Origin: Mucilaginibacter xinganensis
GTDB lineage: Bacteria; Bacteroidota; Bacteroidia; Sphingobacteriales; Sphingobacteriaceae
Direction: 5' to 3'
Length of the DNA: 37,517 nucleotides
NCBI GenBank assembly: GCA_026225055.1
Contig: JAMFSA010000093.1
Span: 1-37,517 of the forward strand
Positions 30,899 to 37,517 of the stretch are shown here, piece by piece. Both the position numbers and the translations under genes were made by a program. Under the pieces are notes generated by a model, which was given only the letters and a program-made list of their open reading frames with translations, searched no databases and was not told the origin of the DNA. Within the stretch, counting starts at the first letter, position 1. The number at the start of each line of letters is the position of its first letter.

Positions 30899-32989
30899 CT
30901 ACCCAACCCAAATCAACACACACCCTCTTTTCATCGTCACATCTAATTTTAGCATTTTGGCGTAGTTGATTGTTTTCAGCGGCGTCCAGTTAGTTTCGCC
31001 GGGGTATAATACTTTTATGCGGAGCTTTTTCTTATTTAGCTCGGTATAGGGCATCCTTAATATAACGGTTGCTTTGCTGGCTGTTCCGCCGAGTACTACC
31101 GGGATAATTACTTTGCCGTTGGCTTTAAATACGTTGGCTTTTGCCACTCCGTTCTCTACCTGTACGATGTGCGGCGAGAGCAGCCATTCGCGGCCCTTTA
31201 TAGCTAATAGCATGGGGCCATAATCGGTATAAAATTTCTCGGCCCATGCATCAGGGGCAATGCAGTGGTCGTTACCGGGGAATGGCACTGTAAGGAAGGC
31301 CCCCAGGTACAAGTGCCGCTGAAAATATGCGTCCGGATCGGGCATCAGGCTTTCTTTTGATGCCGTCCAGGCGATAATTGGTTTAAAAAATGCCATTTGC
31401 GCGCATAGGTTTAGGCTGGTTGGCATATAGCCAAACTCATCATAAAACCCATCGATATGGGCCATCAGGTCTATCCGGCGATCAAGCGGGTTGCAAAAGA
31501 TAACTTTATGCGCCGAGTGCATTATCCGGCCCAATGGCTCCATTAAACCTTTCCATGATAGCAGCATCGCCTGGGTCTTTTGCCCATCAACCATGCTGGT
31601 GCCGTCATCGCCGTTGCTGTCGTAAAACCGCATCCAGTCGAGCCGGTCGATACATATGCCTGATGATGCCGGGATCTTTTGTATATGCAGCCGGGCTTGC
31701 TCTAATAAAAAAGCCCGGTATGTCGAATCTGCCGGATCCAACACTACGCAGTTCTCCCAGTTGGAGAATAGGGGCCTGTCATCCCAGTCGGGCAGTATCC
31801 CGGCGGGTTTCAAAAAAGCCTGTTTAAATTTGGTGTAAACAAAGTCGTTAGCGTTTTTCCAGAGCGAATCGGCCGGTACAGCAGCATTTTTGTAAGGGTA
31901 AACAATGCCATTGCCAAACTCGCTTACATTAAAATAGCTCATGGTGTAAAAGCCCATTTTATTTAAATGTTCCGAATATTTATTTAAGCGGTTAATGGTG
32001 GCATATCCATCGCCAACCTGCACGCCGCCTTGTTTGTATTTGAGCCATTTTTCATCATCATTTTTAACCGGGGGGATGAACATCCCCATGTACGGGAAAT
32101 CAAGTGATGCCTTCCAGTTAAGGCTGAAGGCCATTTTGTGATACTTGGCGGTGTCCAGCTCGCCTTCGTACGATGAGTAGGCCCCGCAACCGGCAATCTT
32201 GTTCACCAGTGGTTCTTCGGGCAAAAAGTAGGCTTTATAATTTTGCACCATCCAGGCCATACCGGCCCGCCAGTCGGCCTCATGTAATACAAGCTGGTGG
32301 CGAATATGAATGATATGCTTCGCGCTTATCCGGTGGTTAAGGTGCCGGTAAGCGATCTTCCCATTGGCAGTAGTATGCATTTCAAGGTTGAGTATGGTAT
32401 CGTTAAGCGACTGTATAAAACTCAGCCCCAGGTCTTCGTCCTTAAAAAAGGTGCTGGCAATAGGTATTACAAATGCATCGCGCGAGAGGTGGCTCTCACC
32501 GCCATAAGTTAACGCCAGATCCTGAAACCGGGCGGGTAAAAATGGGTCCTGCCATGCATCTGTTTTGGGGGTGAGGTGGTTATCAGCCCATGTGGTCCAA
32601 AACTGTGCCGATTGCTGATCTATCCATTGCAGCGAAGTTTCAATGGGTATGGTCCAGTCGCTGCTATCTTTTCCGGCTATGTCAATATCCCATTGCAACC
32701 CATAGGCAGTTCGTTTTACGGTGCTGGTTATATCGCAGGTATTATTAAAATATTTAATGTGCTTTATTACAACAATACCCGTGCTATCTGCCGATAATAA
32801 TTGGGTAGTTGAAGTTGGGGAGGTGGATGGTATAACAGCGTCAAGCACAAAACTCTTTTCGCCATTTTTGCTTTTAAAGATGCCTTTTATCTGCCCGCTC
32901 TCAAACTTTAACTGTATGGGTTGTATTTGGCTGAAAGTGATTGCCGGGCAAAAAAGTATAAGCAATAATAGCAGCAATGTACGGGGCAT
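30899..32989 (-). CDS. secreted putative glycoside-hydrolase-like protein (696 aa)
   Basis: An exported protein (signal peptide ...LLLLLLILFCPAITFS) of 696 residues that I cannot place in one named GH family. The middle and C-terminal part look like a TIM barrel: PYMGMFIPPVKNDDEKWLKY, MGFYTMSYFNVSEFGNG, SGICIDRLDWMRFYDSNGDD (Asp-rich, a possible catalytic strand end), HIDGFYDEFGYMP and IIAWTASKESLMPD. The N-terminal ~270 residues are beta-rich (LQWDIDIAGKDSSDWTIPI), and the last ~80 residues form another beta domain. The context, next to a GH30 enzyme on the same strand, suggests glycan degradation. Substrate and activity are unknown. Confidence 0.7.
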   Translation of the reverse strand: MPRTLLLLLLILFCPAITFSQIQPIQLKFESGQIKGIFKSKNGEKSFVLDAVIPSTSPTSTTQLLSADSTGIVVIKHIKYFNNTCDITSTVKRTAYGLQWDIDIAGKDSSDWTIPIETSLQWIDQQSAQFWTTWADNHLTPKTDAWQDPFLPARFQDLALTYGGESHLSRDAFVIPIASTFFKDEDLGLSFIQSLNDTILNLEMHTTANGKIAYRHLNHRISAKHIIHIRHQLVLHEADWRAGMAWMVQNYKAYFLPEEPLVNKIAGCGAYSSYEGELDTAKYHKMAFSLNWKASLDFPYMGMFIPPVKNDDEKWLKYKQGGVQVGDGYATINRLNKYSEHLNKMGFYTMSYFNVSEFGNGIVYPYKNAAVPADSLWKNANDFVYTKFKQAFLKPAGILPDWDDRPLFSNWENCVVLDPADSTYRAFLLEQARLHIQKIPASSGICIDRLDWMRFYDSNGDDGTSMVDGQKTQAMLLSWKGLMEPLGRIMHSAHKVIFCNPLDRRIDLMAHIDGFYDEFGYMPTSLNLCAQMAFFKPIIAWTASKESLMPDPDAYFQRHLYLGAFLTVPFPGNDHCIAPDAWAEKFYTDYGPMLLAIKGREWLLSPHIVQVENGVAKANVFKANGKVIIPVVLGGTASKATVILRMPYTELNKKKLRIKVLYPGETNWTPLKTINYAKMLKLDVTMKRGCVLIWVG

Positions 32990-33093
32990 GGTGTACGCGT
33001 TAAGTGATAGGGTAAGATAAGATATTTTTAAATACCGCGTAAATTATCTTGTCCGTCAGCTAATGGATTGATAACTGCCGGACAAACTTCACC

Positions 33094-33199
33094 GCGCGTC
33101 ATTGAGGTACGAAGCAATCCCCGACTATGCAGATCAACTATGCCCATCCCTTCGCCCTGTACTGTTAGGGATTGCCACGCTATCGCTCGCAATGACGCG
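33094..33199. repeat. palindromic repeat, most complete copy of the GCGTCATTGAGG family
   Basis: GCGTCATTG (33096-33104) pairs with CAATGACGC (33190-33198), and GCAATCCC (33113-33120) with GGGATTGC (33168-33175). Related half copies occur at 9723-9750 and 30748-30777. This repeat lies in the 374-base gap between two minus-strand genes. Confidence 0.7.
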
Positions 33200-33213
33200 T
33201 GGCGAGACTGTTT

Positions 33214-33331
33214 ACTGGTCTAAGTTTAGCGCAGCGTAACTTAGATCCTATAATTCACAAAGCTTCCAGCTTATTAACGCAAGAAGGATTCTTGCTCTAT
33301 TTTATGTCGAAGTTTTAAAACTTCGACCAGT
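33214..33331. repeat. 118-bp element with terminal inverted repeats
   Basis: ACTGGTCTAAGTTT (33214-33227) and AAACTTCGACCAGT (33318-33331) match as inverted repeats at 13 of 14 positions. Each end also forms its own hairpin: TCTAAGTT/AACTTAGA (33219-33245) and the perfect 22-bp palindrome at 33306-33327. Non-coding, MITE-like. Confidence 0.6.
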
Positions 33332-33363
33332 GAAGGGTAACAGACAGCGTAAAAGAAGTAAAC

Positions 33364-34479
33364 CTAATTAAGCGCAAGCTTAGTTGTTTGCTTATAGGCC
33401 ACGATTGCTTTTTCACCGTCCCAATGGTAATAAGTGGTGACTTTTGAATGCGTTTTATATTTATTAACACCATTTTTCAGGGTGATCGGATCGCCGTCTT
33501 TATCTACATAAACTTCGCCCAACTCGGTTGTTCTAACAATTACGTTATTGATAGGCAGGGTAGCATTCGCATCATAGGCAAAAGTGTCGGGCTTAAAACC
33601 GGTAGTGTCGGTATGTTGTACAACTAAACCATTGCCATATAGCGTTACGCGCCCGTTGCTGCCCGCAATCGGGAAATAAACCGCATCACCATTCAATATA
33701 CTATAATCGCCATCGTCAAAGGTATTTAAATATCCAGGAAGTTTAGTTAGCCCTGTTGGTGTGTCAACAATTATTTCGTACGATTCGCCGCCTCCGCAAA
33801 AATCTGCGTGTTGACTATAATTAATGGCAAATTGCACATTTGATAACGAAAGCTGTTTCATTACCTCTATTTTTTCCTGCGCCTCGCCGAGGAATTCGCA
33901 ACTTACTTTATCGGTAATTTTTTGGGTAGCCATATCAAACTTAAAGAAACCCATTTTCCAGTCGTGATTTTTCTTATCAGCGAGGTAGGGGCCCGCCAGG
34001 TATTTAACATGGCGCGCGGTATCGGTGAAAGTATATTTTGCAACATTTTCGCCAACATAATGCAGATACCCCTCTTTACCATCTTCGGTACGTATCCGAT
34101 ACCATGTTATTGACGTCATCTGTGTATATGGCGGATCGCCGGGCCTTAACCCGGGCCTCTGAACTTCGCCGTTGATGGTTATGTAGCCCAATCTTTTAAA
34201 TGGCATAAACGCCGGCAAAATTTCTTTTACCGGCGTTAAGGTATCTGGCTGTCCGTATAGTGCAATAGGCCCCATGGTCATCGGGTCAATAACGAAGTCA
34301 TTATCATCGTCTTTTGAAAATGAAGCCGAATCCAGCTTGCGGCTGGGTTCGGCAGTTATTACGGGAGCAGGTTTCGGTTTTCTTTTCGCTTTCATGTATT
34401 TCTTTTCATGTTTGCAGGCAGTGCCCAAAAGAACCATCCCGATAAATATAATGTAAGCCGTTCTGAAAATCTTGTTCAT
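33364..34479 (-). CDS. hypothetical lipoprotein with SH3-like segment
   Basis: From ATG 34479 the protein has 371 residues and an SPII signal (TAYIIFIGMVLLGTAC). An ATG 12 codons upstream (34515) is possible but gives an atypical start. After a basic Lys/Pro-rich linker (KKYMKAKRKPKPAPVI), the segment TSITWYRIRTEDGKEGYLHY looks like a bacterial SH3 domain. The rest is beta-rich (KKNHDWKMGFFKFDMATQK, ESYEIIVDTPTGLTKLPGYL, GRVTLYGNGLVVQ) and ends TYYHWDGEKAIVAYKQ. No family is recognised; probably an outer-membrane or periplasmic lipoprotein. Confidence 0.7.
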   Translation of the reverse strand: MNKIFRTAYIIFIGMVLLGTACKHEKKYMKAKRKPKPAPVITAEPSRKLDSASFSKDDDNDFVIDPMTMGPIALYGQPDTLTPVKEILPAFMPFKRLGYITINGEVQRPGLRPGDPPYTQMTSITWYRIRTEDGKEGYLHYVGENVAKYTFTDTARHVKYLAGPYLADKKNHDWKMGFFKFDMATQKITDKVSCEFLGEAQEKIEVMKQLSLSNVQFAINYSQHADFCGGGESYEIIVDTPTGLTKLPGYLNTFDDGDYSILNGDAVYFPIAGSNGRVTLYGNGLVVQHTDTTGFKPDTFAYDANATLPINNVIVRTTELGEVYVDKDGDPITLKNGVNKYKTHSKVTTYYHWDGEKAIVAYKQTTKLALN

Positions 34480-34765
34480 TTTAATAATTAACGTCAGCCA
34501 AAAATACCAAACCATGCGTTATTTATTAGAACAAACACGATGAAGTATTAGAAAAAATGAATTCAGCGATAACTATTGAGGTGGAATCTGTGCATTTTTG
34601 AAAAGTTAGCTCCCGCTCTTTAGCTCCCGCAAGCGTCATACTGTGGTTAATCCGAAACTCCTACTATCCACAGTCTCCGCCCGCCCATGCCAACTATTCA
34701 TCGGTGAAAACCACCTGAACGCCGATTGTATCAAAAACGTGATCCGGATACTGCTTATATTTAAA

Positions 34766-34773
34766 TAAGTTTG
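34766..34773 (+). promoter_or_regulatory. possible -7 promoter box for the dipeptidase gene
   Basis: TAAGTTTG matches TAnnTTTG, 53 bases before the ATG at 34827. The 286 bases from the lipoprotein gene start to here hold nothing else identifiable. Confidence 0.35.
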
Positions 34774-34826
34774 GCTTGCAGCGATTTAAAGCTGCATTAA
34801 TTTATAGCGTAAAAAATTATTTATAT

Positions 34827-36107
34827 ATGAGATATCAACCAATATGGTCGCGGCGCAAGTTTGTTACTTCAGTAGCTGTTGCCGGGGCGGGTACCGCCAT
34901 AATGATGAACCCGCTGGCAGCCTGGGCCTTTGACGAGCTCGACCCGCGGGTGGCTGCCATTGTTGCCGGCACCATCAGCATCGACACACATAACCATATA
35001 GATGTGCCCCTGCTAACGGCTGAAGTGCCCGGCCCGGATATTGATTTGGCTGGCGAAATGAAGAAGTCGGGTTTATCGGCTATCTGTATGACCTTCGCCC
35101 TCGATTACCAGAAACTGCAAAACCCCGGCGAGGCATTCGAGCGTTTTAAGAATGGCCTAACCTCAATGGATCAGCAGCTGACCCGCAATGGCATGAAACG
35201 CGCGTTGAATTTCGCTGATCTCCGCGAAGCGCATAAAAAAGGCCAGCCGACGGTTGTACAGTCGATAGAAGGTGGCCATTTTCTGGAAGGACATCTGGAT
35301 CGCGTAGGGTATGCCTATGGCCGGGGCTTACGGCATTTAGGATTGCTGCATGATAGCGATGCCTCTGTACCACTGGGCGATGTTTATACAAATACAGCGC
35401 AATGGGGCGGGCTCACCAAGTTTGGGGCAGATGTGATAAGAGAATGTAACCGTTTAGGCATCCTCGTTGATTTAGCACACGCCAATTTGGAGACCGTTAC
35501 AGCCGCGTTAAAGGTGGCAACACAACCAGTGATCATCTCGCATACCGGCCTCGATACGCAACTGGGGCAAAACCCAAATATGGCGCGGATGATGCGCCCA
35601 CGACTCATCAGCAAGGAGCAGGCTAAAATTGTTGCCGATGCAGGCGGCTTGATAGGCGTATGGACACATTTGGCTGATACGCCGTTGGAATATTCGCAAA
35701 ATGTACGTGCTTTGGTTGATGTGATCGGCATTGACCATGTTGGTATTGGTACCGATACCAAGTTAACCCCTTCGTATGGTTCGCATGATGGTTTCGGCCC
35801 AAAGCCAAGTGGTCCCGGCCCACAAGGCGGACCTCCTGCCGGGCAACCCGGACAACGGCCTGAAGGTAATCCCGACGATCGCCAGGGACCTCCACCAGAT
35901 AAAGGCCACGATGGCCCCGGCCCTGGCGGACCAAACCACGGCAGGCCGGGCGAGCGCACCAACCTGGCATGGCAGGATCAGAAAGCAGGGTTCTATTATG
36001 CCGTAGTTGACGCGATGTTAAAGACTGGCTTTACTGCCGATGAGATCGGCAAGGTAGGCGGAGGCAATTTCTGCCGGGTGTTTGATGCTGCTACTGCGGG
36101 GCATTAA
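34827..36107 (+). CDS. Tat-exported membrane-dipeptidase family protein
   Basis: A renal-dipeptidase-family (M19) metallopeptidase, 426 residues from ATG 34827. An ATG at 34776 adds 17 residues before the signal and is less likely. The N-terminus has a twin-arginine signal (WSRRKFVTSVAVAGAG), so export is in the folded state. Metal-site landmarks are IDTHNHIDVPLL, the bridging Glu in VQSIEGGHFLEG, LLHDSDASVPLGD, ILVDLAHANLETV, VIISHTGLDT and VGIGTDTKLTPSYG. Near the end a ~55-residue Gly/Pro-rich stretch (GPGPQGGPPAGQPGQRP and similar) interrupts the C-terminal part before AGFYYAVVDAMLKTGF. Normal family members lack this insert. The natural substrate is unknown. Confidence 0.88.
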   Translation: MRYQPIWSRRKFVTSVAVAGAGTAIMMNPLAAWAFDELDPRVAAIVAGTISIDTHNHIDVPLLTAEVPGPDIDLAGEMKKSGLSAICMTFALDYQKLQNPGEAFERFKNGLTSMDQQLTRNGMKRALNFADLREAHKKGQPTVVQSIEGGHFLEGHLDRVGYAYGRGLRHLGLLHDSDASVPLGDVYTNTAQWGGLTKFGADVIRECNRLGILVDLAHANLETVTAALKVATQPVIISHTGLDTQLGQNPNMARMMRPRLISKEQAKIVADAGGLIGVWTHLADTPLEYSQNVRALVDVIGIDHVGIGTDTKLTPSYGSHDGFGPKPSGPGPQGGPPAGQPGQRPEGNPDDRQGPPPDKGHDGPGPGGPNHGRPGERTNLAWQDQKAGFYYAVVDAMLKTGFTADEIGKVGGGNFCRVFDAATAGH

Positions 36108-36118
36108 TATTATCCCCA

Positions 36119-36202
36119 TTTGTTCATTTCGACCGGAGGGAAAATCTTCTTCGATTTGCAAAGCAGTTATGCTAAGTGCAGAAGATTTCTCCCTCTGGTC
36201 GA
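36119..36202. repeat. interspersed palindromic repeat, target of the IS110 element
   Basis: The left arm at 36119-36150 (CATTTCGACCGGAGGGAAAA at its heart) and the right arm at 36180-36202 (AGAAGATTTCTCCCTCTGGT then CGA) are inverted copies around a 29-base loop. The right arm stops abruptly at GA (36201-36202), where the IS begins. Its missing continuation, AATGACAA, is found at 37510-37517 beyond the IS. Confidence 0.8.
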
Positions 36203-36212
36203 TTTCTATGAT

Positions 36213-37220
36213 TTAAGCAACTAATTTACAATAATTTTTTTCGTAGGGTCTGTTTTGGTTTACACAAGCAAAAATGCGCAGGATGAGTTTGTTTCTTACC
36301 GCATTGATGACGCTCATTTTATTTTTTTTTTCCTGTAATACTTTTCGTTGATAAAATAGTTTCAGGTCAGGATTGTACTGTATAGCAACAATGGCTGACA
36401 GGTGTAACAATGTTTTAACTTTTTTATTAGCCATATGGGATACCCTGGCTTTTTTGATGATTTTTCCGGAGTCGTCAGCAAAGGGTGCAACCCCGGCATA
36501 ACAAGCAAACTTTTTAGGATTATTAATATCCTTGAACTCATTGGTTGCGACAATGATCTGTACTGCGGTTACCTTACCAATACCGCTTACCGAAGTAATC
36601 AGGGTGAATAAACGATGTAATTCAGTATCGGCCTTTATAAGTTGTTCAATGGCTTTATCTGCCCTGTTAAGGTCGTCATCTATCGCCTTTAATGAATGAC
36701 TGCAGATCTGCTGGCTTTGCCTTGATACCTTAACTGAACTGAAGGCACCATGTTCTTTAAGAGGTGTTTTTAACTGCTTTTTGACCGTTATTAGCCTTAA
36801 GCGGGTGGCTGCAAGATGTGCCAGTTGCTGTACCATTTCACGTTTAGGTTTCCATAAGCGCAGCGCTTCCCGCTGTTTATAAGCATAGCCAGCAATACGA
36901 ATCGCATCTATCTTATCATTCTTGCCGCGGATGTTCCCTAAGGAGTTCTTGATCTGGGTGGCTGCCTCTAAACAAATGCAGGCATGCTTTTTATACAAAC
37001 AGGCTAAAGCATGATTATTATAGATGCCGGTGTGTTCCATGCAAAAGACAGCGCCAGTCAACTTAAAACCAGGCAATCTGCCAAGTTCTTTTATAAAAGC
37101 CAGAATAGCCTGCGGCTCGTTGGCAATCTCCCGGTGAAACAACAGTTCTCTGCCCCGCTGAACGGCGAAATCCAGTTCGCCCTTTGACACATCAATGCCA
37201 ATAAAAAATTCAAATTCCAT
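36213..37220 (-). CDS. IS110-family transposase (DEDD recombinase)
   Basis: A 335-residue RNA-guided recombinase of the IS110 family. The N-terminal RuvC-like domain shows the DEDD tetrad: Asp10 in FFIGIDVSKGELDF, Glu62 in VFCMEHTGIYN, and Asp102 and Asp105 in GKNDKIDAIRIA. A coiled-coil part follows (about 130-205). The C-terminal Tnp domain has SVSGIGKVTAVQIIVATNEF, KKFACYAGVAPFADDSGK with the likely catalytic Ser251, and HMANKKVKTLLHLSAI. Residue positions closely match those known for IS621. The gene is intact. The ATG at 37220 is right for the family N-terminus. The 287 bases upstream would make its guide RNA. Confidence 0.95.
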   Translation of the reverse strand: MEFEFFIGIDVSKGELDFAVQRGRELLFHREIANEPQAILAFIKELGRLPGFKLTGAVFCMEHTGIYNNHALACLYKKHACICLEAATQIKNSLGNIRGKNDKIDAIRIAGYAYKQREALRLWKPKREMVQQLAHLAATRLRLITVKKQLKTPLKEHGAFSSVKVSRQSQQICSHSLKAIDDDLNRADKAIEQLIKADTELHRLFTLITSVSGIGKVTAVQIIVATNEFKDINNPKKFACYAGVAPFADDSGKIIKKARVSHMANKKVKTLLHLSAIVAIQYNPDLKLFYQRKVLQEKKNKMSVINAVRNKLILRIFACVNQNRPYEKNYCKLVA

Positions 37221-37256
37221 ATCTTTACCCTGTTTATGTTAGTAAACAGTTAACAG

Positions 37257-37400
37257 GTTTTAAACCACATCAATTCCTTGCTAATGAGCCTTCGAAACTC
37301 TAATTTCTATTTGATGCCACAGTTTAAAACAAGCGGTAAAGGAGTAAATCGACCGGTAGGCCTGCAAGCCTGGAAATGACAATAATGCGCCTTTACCGCT
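37257..37400 (-). ncRNA. candidate bridge RNA with target- and donor-binding loops
   Basis: On the strand of the transposase, two hairpins follow each other. Hairpin 1: 11-bp stem AGCGGTAAAGG/CCTTTACCGCT (37390-37400 with 37332-37342), an internal loop, and an inner AGGC/GCCT stem (37358-37371). Its 5' loop strand contains UUGUCAUUUCC (37372-37382), its 3' strand CCGGUCGA (37349-37356); these match the two halves of the insertion site. Hairpin 2: 9-bp GUUUUAAAC stem (37322-37330 with 37257-37265), then CAUCAA/UUGAUG, internal loop, inner stem GAGUUU (37295-37300 with 37286-37291). Its strands carry AUAGAAAUU (37302-37310) and AAGGA (37275-37279), which match the IS ends. This is the layout of IS621-type bridge RNA. 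The 5' end is not defined; it may extend upstream to about 37498. Confidence 0.75.
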
Positions 37401-37456
37401 GTTAACTTTATCCACAAAATTCAAGGTTATTAACAAAGAAAAAGAAGCAAAAAGAA

Positions 37457-37498
37457 AGCTTCAACAATAATAATAACCATCACTATTTTGTTGAAGCT
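37457..37498. repeat. 11-bp hairpin near the IS left end
   Basis: AGCTTCAACAA (37457-37467) and TTGTTGAAGCT (37488-37498) form a perfect stem with a 20-base loop, about 10 bases inside the IS end. It may be the 5' stem-loop of the bridge RNA or a signal for the recombinase. Confidence 0.6.
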
Positions 37499-37517
37499 AA
37501 TCTAAAGGAAATGACAA

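Larger units (their letters stand above)
36203..37507 (-). mobile_element. complete IS110-family insertion sequence
   Basis: The element is 1305 bp between two copies of the dinucleotide GA (36201-36202 and 37508-37509). It has one transposase gene on the minus strand, only 10 bases of non-coding DNA after the stop, and 287 bases before the start. That long upstream non-coding end is the IS110-group layout, in which it encodes the bridge RNA. There are no terminal inverted repeats, as expected for IS110. The ends were set by reconstructing the interrupted palindromic repeat: joining 36202 to 37510 gives GGTCGAAATGACAA, which mirrors TTGTTCATTTCGACC in the intact left arm. Confidence 0.8.

Noticed and set aside
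35384..35970. Minus-strand frames opposite the dipeptidase gene
   Set aside because: Shadows of the GP-rich region; no start context, no family, and the plus-strand gene is clearly coding.

Overview
The window looks like chromosomal DNA of a member of the Bacteroidota, most probably Sphingobacteriaceae (Mucilaginibacter/Pedobacter-like). This genus-level guess is inference. It rests on a type IX secretion (T9SS) sorting domain of the gliding-motility type, many SPII lipoproteins, an ECF sigma factor followed by a membrane protein with a barrel-like C-terminus, a long-tailed S16, several TAnnTTTG promoter-like boxes with few Shine-Dalgarno sequences, and many intergenic palindromic repeats.

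Layout. (1) 1-4.9 kb: the ribosomal/tRNA-modification set rpsP, rimM, trmD, rplS, spread out by a small AT-rich unknown gene (rpsP/rimM gap), a HEPN-motif protein, a membrane-protein/XRE-regulator pair behind a double palindromic operator, and a VOC protein. (2) 4.9-5.2 kb: a cluster of short hairpin repeats. (3) 5.3-8.1 kb, minus strand: a coupled operon CPBP protease, DUF2007 protein, cdsA, psd (membrane lipid synthesis). (4) 8.2-13.4 kb: dusB, apaG, an acyltransferase remnant, a YXWGXW protein, a Zn-metallopeptidase and an FAD oxidoreductase. (5) 13.4-26.2 kb: envelope and secreted proteins (T9SS NHL-repeat protein, sigma/putative anti-sigma pair, lipoproteins, PI-PLC-like protein, outer-membrane barrel), an SDR and a cupin gene with an apparent frameshift. 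(6) 26.2-36.1 kb: MDR oxidoreductase, esterase and Crp-type regulator; secreted GH30 and another glycosidase-like protein; a lipoprotein; a Tat-exported dipeptidase. (7) 36.2-37.5 kb: a complete IS110-family element.

The most interesting item is the IS110 element. Its 287-nt non-coding region upstream of the transposase can fold into two hairpins, each with an internal loop, as in the IS621-type bridge RNA. The first loop carries an 11-nt match to the junction at one end of the element (ten of these nucleotides belong to the target) and a 7/8 match to the flank at the other end. The second carries matches to the two element ends. The element interrupts one arm of a palindromic chromosomal repeat, and the intact other arm shows what the empty site looked like. 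Both element ends, a GA/TC core dinucleotide and all four guides can therefore be proposed from this window alone.

Other points worth checking are the tandem GTAAA-N6-TTTAC operators, a single-base frameshift in the cupin gene, the acyltransferase gene remnant, a 30-bp perfect inverted repeat between 40-bp direct repeats, and several MITE-like structured repeats. No rRNA, tRNA or CRISPR array was recognised.
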